8,532 nt of DNA from Acidobacteriaceae bacterium (lineage in GTDB: Bacteria > Acidobacteriota > Terriglobia > Terriglobales > Acidobacteriaceae): the NCBI GenBank assembly GCA_003154055.1, contig PMCH01000084.1, positions 33,810 through 42,341 on the forward strand. The letters are read 5' to 3'. The translations under genes and the position numbers were made by a program. A model generated the notes under the pieces. The model was not told where the DNA came from, did not search any database, and saw nothing but the letters and a program-made list of their open reading frames with translations. This document shows, in pieces, positions 3,933 through 8,532 of the stretch. How positions within the stretch are numbered: position 1 is the stretch's first letter; each line of letters begins with the position of its first letter.

Positions 3933-6626
3933 ATGGCCGAGCCGTCCACGCCGCTGATGCGGCAATATGCCGCCATCAAGAAAGAGCATCCCACCGCTCT
4001 GCTGTTCTTCCGACTGGGGGACTTCTACGAGTTGTTCTTTGACGACGCAGTGCTAGCCGCGCGTGAACTGCAAATCACGCTGACCTCGCGGAATAAGGAA
4101 AGGGGCGTCGCCATCCCAATGTGTGGCGTGCCCTACCACGCGGCGGAGGGCTACATCTCGAAGCTGATCCGGCGGGGATTCAAAGTCGCAATCTGTGAGC
4201 AGATGGAGAGCCCCAGCCTAGCCAAGAAACTGGTGCGGCGGGAGGTGACTCGGGTTGTCACGCCGGGAACGGCGGCCGATTCTTCTCTGAGTTCGGAAGA
4301 GAACAACTTCCTGGCGGCAGTTGCAGCGGTGGGAGATCGGGTGGGATTCGCGGCTTTGGACCTTTCCACCGGGGAGTTTCGGGCCACGGAATTCAGTGGC
4401 GAGGCGGCTGGGCGGCGTATTCAAGAAGAACTTGAACAGTTACGGCCAAAAGAGCTCTTGTATGGGTCTTCGGCTCCTCTTTTTGAACGCGCCGATGGTA
4501 CCAACCATGAGCTGCCGAGCTTTGCTCGGCTGGACGGACGAGGGCGTCCGTCCCTACGTGAGCCGGGGAGATCCTCGCGTGATTCGGGATGGGCTGAGAC
4601 GCCGCTGGAAGACTGGATCTTTGCTCCGGACCATGCGGCGCCGCTGCTGGAGAACCATTTCGGCGTGTTGTCGCTGGAGGGATTTGGGCTGGCGGGAAAG
4701 CCGGCGGCAGCTTCGGCAGCGGGAGCGATTCTGTATTACATCCGGTCGACGCAGCGCGGCACGCTCGACCACGTGGACCGGATCGGATTCTACGAACGCC
4801 AGAACTGCCTGGTGCTGGATACGGTCACGGTAAGGAATCTGGAGCTGATCGAGCCGCTGTTTGCGGGGACGGATGCGGGCGTGACTTTGTTCCGCTGCCT
4901 GGATGCGACGGTGACGCCGATGGGTAAGCGGCTGTTGCGGTCGTGGATGCTGCGTCCGTCGCTTGAGCCGGCTGAGATCGAGGGGCGGCTCGATGCTGTG
5001 GAGGTGCAGGTCAAGGATATCGTCCGACGGGAAGAGTTGCGGCGGGGGCTGGAAGGCATTCTGGACCTGGAGCGGTTGCTGAGTCGGGTCACGCTGGAGA
5101 CAGCGAATCCGCGGGACGTGCTGGCGCTGGCGGGGTCACTGGGCAAAATTCCGCAGGTTCGGAGAGTACTGGCCGGGCTTTCCGCGACGCGACTCGGGGC
5201 GTTGCACGGGCTGCTGGATGAACTGGGCGATCTGCGCGACAAGATCGAGGGGACGATTGTGGCCGAGCCTCCGCTGACTTTGAGCGATGGCGGCGTGATT
5301 GCCCCGGGCGTGGACCGCGACCTCGACGAACTGCGTGATTTAAGCCGCAATTCGAAGCAGTATCTGGCGCAGGTGGAGCAACGCGAGCGCGAGCGCACTG
5401 GAATTGGGTCGCTCAAGGTGAAGTTCAATTCCGTGTTCGGCTACTACATCGAGATTTCAAAAGCGAACCAGCACCTTGCGCCCAACGACTACGAGCGCAA
5501 GCAGACGCTGGTCAATGCTGAGCGCTACACGACCCCGGAGCTGAAGGAGTACGAGTCCAAGATTCTCGACGCCCAGGAGAAGATTGTCGAGATCGAGCGG
5601 CGACTGTTTGCCGAGTTGCGCTCGGCGGTTGCTGGGGAAGCCAAACGGATTCGCCAAACGGCGCTGGCGCTGGCGGAAGTCGACGTGCTTGCTTGCCTGG
5701 CGAATATTGCGGCGCTGCGTAATTATTGCCGGCCGCGATTTGCGGAGAAGCCGGAAGAGTTGGGTGATCTGGAGATTGTCGAAGGGCGGCATCCCGTGAT
5801 TGAACTGCAGGAACTGGCGGCGGGGAGCGAGCGGTTTGTGCCGAACGACCTGTTCCTGAATTCCTCGACGCACAACATCGTGGTGCTCACGGGGCCGAAC
5901 ATGGGCGGCAAGAGCACCTATCTGCGGCAGGCGGCGCTGATTGTGATCATGGCGCAGATGGGGTCGTTTGTGCCGGCGCGGTCGGCGCGGTTGGGAATTG
6001 TGGATCGGGTGTTCACTCGTATCGGGGCAAGCGACAACCTGGCGCGGGGACGGTCGACGTTCATGGTCGAGATGACCGAGACAGCAGCCATTCTGCACAC
6101 CGCCACGGCGCGGTCGCTGATCCTGCTGGATGAGGTGGGACGCGGCACCTCTACGTATGATGGACTGGCGATTGCGTGGGCGGCGGTGGAGTATTTGCAC
6201 GCTCGGGTGCGTGCCAAGGCGCTCTTTGCCACGCACTATTTCGAATTGACCGAACTCGCCGAGCAGTTGAGCGGGGTGAAGAACTATCACGTGTCAGTTA
6301 AAGAGACCGGCGGCGGCGTGGTTTTCCTCCGGAAGGTTGAACCCGGCGCTGCTGACCGAAGCTACGGGATTGAAGTCGCGAAGCTGGCGGGGCTGCCGAA
6401 CGAGGTTGTAGTGCGTGCCCGTGAAGTCTTGGCGGAGCATGAATCGGCGGAGCATCGGCTGACGGAACATCTGACGCCGGGAACGGAACCAGAGCGTCCT
6501 GCGCAGTTGACGATCTTCACGCCGCTGTCGCAGCCGGTGCTGGAAAAGTTGCGGGAGATGGATTTGAACCGGATGACTCCGCTGGAGGCACTGAATTTGT
6601 TGGCGGAGTTGAAGAAAGAAATCTGA
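3933..6626 (+). CDS. mutS: DNA mismatch repair protein MutS
   Basis: This 897-residue MutS recognises mismatches and small loops and starts methyl-independent or methyl-directed repair with MutL (not in the window). It is a cytoplasmic, DNA-clamping ATPase dimer. The Phe-x-Glu mismatch wedge is F31-Y32-E33 in RLGDFYELFF. Walker A is GPNMGGKST (654-662, Lys660). Walker B is LILLDEVGRGTS with D733 and E734. The FATHY switch motif is at 765-769 with His768. The C-terminal helix is MTPLEALNLLAELKKEI. The frame is open upstream to 3855 via TTG, but that adds residues translated from the AT-rich repeat, so the ATG at 3933 is preferred despite having no Shine-Dalgarno. Length exceeds E. coli (853), partly because of an Arg/Gly/Pro-rich insert near residues 190-212 that coincides with two DNA palindromes. 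The insert falls in the connector region, in a loop away from the ATPase and mismatch sites, so function is probably kept. Confidence 0.97.
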   Translation: MAEPSTPLMRQYAAIKKEHPTALLFFRLGDFYELFFDDAVLAARELQITLTSRNKERGVAIPMCGVPYHAAEGYISKLIRRGFKVAICEQMESPSLAKKLVRREVTRVVTPGTAADSSLSSEENNFLAAVAAVGDRVGFAALDLSTGEFRATEFSGEAAGRRIQEELEQLRPKELLYGSSAPLFERADGTNHELPSFARLDGRGRPSLREPGRSSRDSGWAETPLEDWIFAPDHAAPLLENHFGVLSLEGFGLAGKPAAASAAGAILYYIRSTQRGTLDHVDRIGFYERQNCLVLDTVTVRNLELIEPLFAGTDAGVTLFRCLDATVTPMGKRLLRSWMLRPSLEPAEIEGRLDAVEVQVKDIVRREELRRGLEGILDLERLLSRVTLETANPRDVLALAGSLGKIPQVRRVLAGLSATRLGALHGLLDELGDLRDKIEGTIVAEPPLTLSDGGVIAPGVDRDLDELRDLSRNSKQYLAQVEQRERERTGIGSLKVKFNSVFGYYIEISKANQHLAPNDYERKQTLVNAERYTTPELKEYESKILDAQEKIVEIERRLFAELRSAVAGEAKRIRQTALALAEVDVLACLANIAALRNYCRPRFAEKPEELGDLEIVEGRHPVIELQELAAGSERFVPNDLFLNSSTHNIVVLTGPNMGGKSTYLRQAALIVIMAQMGSFVPARSARLGIVDRVFTRIGASDNLARGRSTFMVEMTETAAILHTATARSLILLDEVGRGTSTYDGLAIAWAAVEYLHARVRAKALFATHYFELTELAEQLSGVKNYHVSVKETGGGVVFLRKVEPGAADRSYGIEVAKLAGLPNEVVVRAREVLAEHESAEHRLTEHLTPGTEPERPAQLTIFTPLSQPVLEKLREMDLNRMTPLEALNLLAELKKEI
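4514..4565. repeat. Palindromic element inserted in frame within mutS
   Basis: Two perfect hairpins sit side by side. GCCGAGC-TTT-GCTCGGC spans 4514-4530 (7-base stem). GGACGGACG-AGGG-CGTCCGTCC spans 4532-4553 (9-base stem, 4-base loop), then CTAC. A further pair, CGGCT (4527-4531) and AGCCG (4561-4565), closes around the second hairpin. The encoded residues (about 194-211, ...FARLDGRGRPSLREPG...) look unlike the rest of MutS. The layout of stem, G-rich 4-base loop, stem, CTAC matches the element at 8452-8477. Confidence 0.7.
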
Positions 6627-6662
6627 CAGCAGAGACGTAGAGTTCGCCGAGGACGACTAAAC

Positions 6663-7211
6663 GTGGGAGTATTCGAGCGATACACAGACCAGTCTAAGCT
6701 GGTGATCTTCTTCGCGCGAAATGCCGCGGTGAAGGGTGGATCCGAGCTTATTGATTCTGGGCATTTGCTTCTCGGTCTCCTGGCGGAAAAGAGGAATCGC
6801 GCCAACCGTGTTTTTCACTTGCGCGATCTGCTGCCAGAGGAAACATCCCGTCAGAGGCTTCTGAAGAAGCAGCCGGTCGTCGAAGGGACACTGCCTCTCA
6901 GCTTGGAGTGCAAGAGGGTCCTCGCCTATACGGCCGACGAAGCGAACCTCCTTGAGGATGGCTGGATCGATACCGTACACCTTGTGCTTGGCATCCTTCG
7001 AGAGGAAGAGTGTGCCTCCGCCAAGCGTCTGCGAGAAATCGGCCTACAACTCGAGCCCTCGCGACAGCTTGTACTGGACAACAAGGGCTCGCGACCATCT
7101 CGCCGCGACTCGCTTTGGTGGGCAATCCTCCAGCCAACGCCCGTCGGGATCGCCGCACAGATCGCATGTCTTCTGGGCATCATCCTTGGTATGGTGCTTC
7201 TTTGGAAGTAA
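6663..7211 (+). CDS. Stand-alone Clp N-domain protein with C-terminal membrane anchor
   Basis: This 182-residue protein begins, from a GTG, with VGVFERYTDQSKLVIFFARN, the typical opening of ClpC-type N-terminal (Clp R, PF02861) domains. Two Clp repeats are visible: one around residues 14-42 (FFARNAAVKGGSELIDSGHLLLGLLAE) and one around 86-115 (VLAYTADEANLLEDGWIDTVHLVLGILREE). No AAA+ ATPase module follows. After a short basic linker (SRPSRRDS) there is one hydrophobic segment at 161-181 and then the end, so the domain is probably held on the cytoplasmic face of the membrane. Clp N domains bind adaptors or substrates; a detached, anchored copy could tether ClpC partners or do something unrelated. 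The start has a GAGGA-like sequence about 10 bases upstream. The gene follows mutS by 36 bases, and its TAA overlaps a possible nagZ ATG (TAATG). Specific function unknown. Confidence 0.8.
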   Translation: MGVFERYTDQSKLVIFFARNAAVKGGSELIDSGHLLLGLLAEKRNRANRVFHLRDLLPEETSRQRLLKKQPVVEGTLPLSLECKRVLAYTADEANLLEDGWIDTVHLVLGILREEECASAKRLREIGLQLEPSRQLVLDNKGSRPSRRDSLWWAILQPTPVGIAAQIACLLGIILGMVLLWK

Positions 7212-8344
7212 TGACGAAAGGCTCGGTGGCGCCGTTTGGTGGAATAATGCAGCATTCATCATCGAACATCAGCCAACTCCTGATCATCGGCTTCGACGGC
7301 ACTGAGATGTCCGCGCGGCTCGCTTCCCTGCTCGCGCGCGTCCAGCCGGCCGGAGTGATCTTGTTTGCCCGCAACATTACTGGGGCTGAGCAGACGTACA
7401 CGCTCCTGCGGGAATGCCAGAAGTGCGTTGCGACTCCACTGTTTACCTGCGTCGATCTTGAAGGCGGGAAGGTGGACCGGTTCCGCAACGTGCTGGGGCC
7501 GGCACCGGCACCGGCGGACGTGTTCGCTACGAGGGACCGCAAGCTCTTCCGCAAGCATGGACGGATCATTGGTGAGAACTGCCGGGCGTTGGGATTCAAT
7601 GTCGATTTTGCTCCGGCGCTCGATCTGGCGTTTGAGGCGTCGCGGTCGGTGATGAGTTCGCGGGCGGTGTCGGACAATCCGAAGGAAGTCGTCGGCTACG
7701 CGCGCGAATTTCTTCGCGGGTTGGGCGATGCGAGTGTGCTGGGATGCGGGAAACATTTTCCGGGGCTTGGCGAGGGGAACCTTGATTCGCATCATGACCT
7801 GCCAATCATCGAAAAGCCCTTTAAGAAATTGTGGGAGCAGGATCTGGTTCCCTATCGGGCGATGCGACGGGAACTACCGTTTGTCATGGTGTCGCATGCA
7901 GCGTTTCCAGCGGTGACGAAGGAGCGCACGCCCTCGTCGCTCTCGAAGAAGTGGATCACCGACATTCTGCGCAAGAAGATCGGGTACCGTGGACTGATCT
8001 GCTCGGACGATCTCGAAATGGGCGGGGTGCTGGCGGCGGGGCCGCTTGAGCAGGCGGCCATCGGGCACATCCGGGCGGGCGGCGATCTTGGACTCATTTG
8101 CCATCAGGAGGAGTTCATCGTGCGGGCGTATGAGGCGATGGTGCGCGAGGCGGAACGGGATCGGGGATTCCGTGGGCGCGTCGAGGAATCGGCGAAGCGG
8201 GTGCTGGCGTTCAAGAAGAAACATCTCGCCAAGCCCCGGACTCAGGTTTCTGCTGCCGCCAGAATCGAGAAGCTCTCACGTCAACTCTGGGAGTTTGGGG
8301 AAGAGGTTCGGATGGCGACGCTCGACCGGCAGGAGCACGCATGA
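7211..8344 (+). CDS. nagZ: Glycoside hydrolase family 3 beta-N-acetylhexosaminidase (NagZ-like)
   Basis: This 377-residue cytoplasmic GH3 enzyme (no signal peptide) would remove N-acetylglucosamine from GlcNAc-anhydroMurNAc peptides during cell-wall recycling. Motifs, numbered from 7211: QLLIIGFDGTEMSARL at the start of the barrel, GVILFARNI, VDLEGGKVDRF, FNVDFAPALDL, then KHFPG (181-185), the acid/base dyad D192-S-H194 in LDSHHDLP, and SDDL with the nucleophile Asp266. The KHFPGHGDT consensus is changed to KHFPGLGEG, but the catalytic Asp and His are kept. The start is ambiguous. ATG 7211 overlaps the previous stop as TAATG and suits coupling; ATG 7247 has GGTGG just upstream and gives 365 residues starting closer to the conserved fold. 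The stop overlaps the anmK ATG (ATGA), and that pairing with the next recycling enzyme strongly supports NagZ over other GH3 activities. Confidence 0.9.
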   Translation: MTKGSVAPFGGIMQHSSSNISQLLIIGFDGTEMSARLASLLARVQPAGVILFARNITGAEQTYTLLRECQKCVATPLFTCVDLEGGKVDRFRNVLGPAPAPADVFATRDRKLFRKHGRIIGENCRALGFNVDFAPALDLAFEASRSVMSSRAVSDNPKEVVGYAREFLRGLGDASVLGCGKHFPGLGEGNLDSHHDLPIIEKPFKKLWEQDLVPYRAMRRELPFVMVSHAAFPAVTKERTPSSLSKKWITDILRKKIGYRGLICSDDLEMGGVLAAGPLEQAAIGHIRAGGDLGLICHQEEFIVRAYEAMVREAERDRGFRGRVEESAKRVLAFKKKHLAKPRTQVSAAARIEKLSRQLWEFGEEVRMATLDRQEHA

Positions 8345-8532
8345 TCGTTGCTGGGGTGATGAGTGGGACTTCGGCGGACGGGATTAATGTGGCGCTGGTG
8401 CGGGTCACTGATCGTGGTAACGGAAACGTTCGTTCTCAACGCCAACATTTACGCGGGCAGGAGTGCCCGCGCTACACACTGCTTGCTCATTCTGAGTATC
8501 CCTTCCCTGCTCCGGTTCGGCGGGCGATTCTT
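8341..8532 (+). CDS. anmK: Anhydro-N-acetylmuramic acid kinase, N-terminal part (cut by window edge)
   Basis: The frame opens MIVAGVMSGTSADGINVALV, the diagnostic N-terminal nucleotide-binding segment of AnmK. This kinase uses ATP and water to convert 1,6-anhydroMurNAc, released after NagZ action, to MurNAc-6-phosphate. It is followed after a spacer by LLAHSEYPFPAPVRRAIL, also family-typical. Only 64 codons are inside the window. It overlaps nagZ by ATGA, so the two recycling steps are translationally coupled. The stretch between the two conserved blocks (about residues 23-45) is longer than I would expect and contains a perfect DNA palindrome encoding LRGQECPRY, apparently an in-frame insertion. 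Confidence 0.92.
   Translation, partial: MIVAGVMSGTSADGINVALVRVTDRGNGNVRSQRQHLRGQECPRYTLLAHSEYPFPAPVRRAIL
8452..8477. repeat. Palindromic element inserted in frame within anmK
   Basis: The element reads CGCGGGCA-GGAG-TGCCCGCG: a perfect 8-base stem with a 4-base GGAG loop, followed by CTACAC. It has the same architecture as 4532-4557 in mutS (stem, purine-rich 4-base loop, stem, CTAC) with a different stem sequence. It is read through without a stop. The CTAC tail lies in a different codon phase here (TAC in frame) than in mutS (CTA in frame), so it behaves as a DNA-level unit, not a protein motif. Confidence 0.65.

Noticed and set aside
5457..6290. Long minus-strand open frame opposite mutS
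   Set aside because: It lies wholly under the conserved MutS ATPase region and reads as an Arg/His/Gln-rich antisense translation. The other long frames opposite mutS, galT, bla and nagZ are of the same kind.
7010..7210. N-terminal extension of nagZ overlapping the Clp-domain gene by about 200 bases
   Set aside because: The extension is a low-complexity out-of-frame reading of the Clp-domain gene; starts at 7211 or 7247 fit the GH3 fold.

Overview
The window is GC-rich bacterial chromosome. Gene content, protein sequence style and intergenic repeat types suggest an Acidobacteriota (Terriglobia-like) genome. That assignment rests on pattern recall and not on a search. No phage, IS element, tRNA, rRNA or CRISPR array is visible. 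Coding density is high and no gene-free stretch exceeds about 210 bases.

The left half (1-3729) reads on the minus strand. In transcription order it holds a GalT-like nucleotidyltransferase, a secreted class A beta-lactamase-like serine hydrolase starting 3 bases after galT ends, a small conserved-looking hypothetical protein, and then a heme/cytochrome pair. That pair is a CcsA/HemX-type membrane protein overlapping by ATGA with hemA (glutamyl-tRNA reductase), which runs off the left edge. Upstream of the ccsA-hemA pair lie a perfect TATAAT and a CRP/FNR-type palindrome, TGTGA-N6-TCACA, placed where a class I activator would sit.

The right half (3933-8532) reads on the plus strand: mutS, a membrane-anchored stand-alone Clp N-domain protein, nagZ and the start of anmK. 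Spacing is tight (36 bases, TAATG overlap, ATGA overlap), so the last three genes look co-transcribed. NagZ and AnmK are consecutive steps of peptidoglycan (anhydro-muropeptide) recycling.

The most unusual content is not the genes but short repeats. (1) Two palindromic elements (perfect stem, 4-base loop, then CTAC) lie inside reading frames, one in mutS and one in anmK, each adding extra residues without breaking the frame, in the manner of ORF-invading palindromic elements. (2) Two gaps carry degenerate short tandem repeats in inverted pairs, heptamers between bla and the hypothetical gene and about 8-mers between galT and mutS. In both cases one arm ends a few bases before a start codon that lacks a Shine-Dalgarno sequence. 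(3) The GalT-like protein has HPT where the catalytic HPH triad is expected, and the beta-lactamase-like protein lacks an evident Glu166 and has KPG in place of KTG/KSG, so both may have non-canonical activities.
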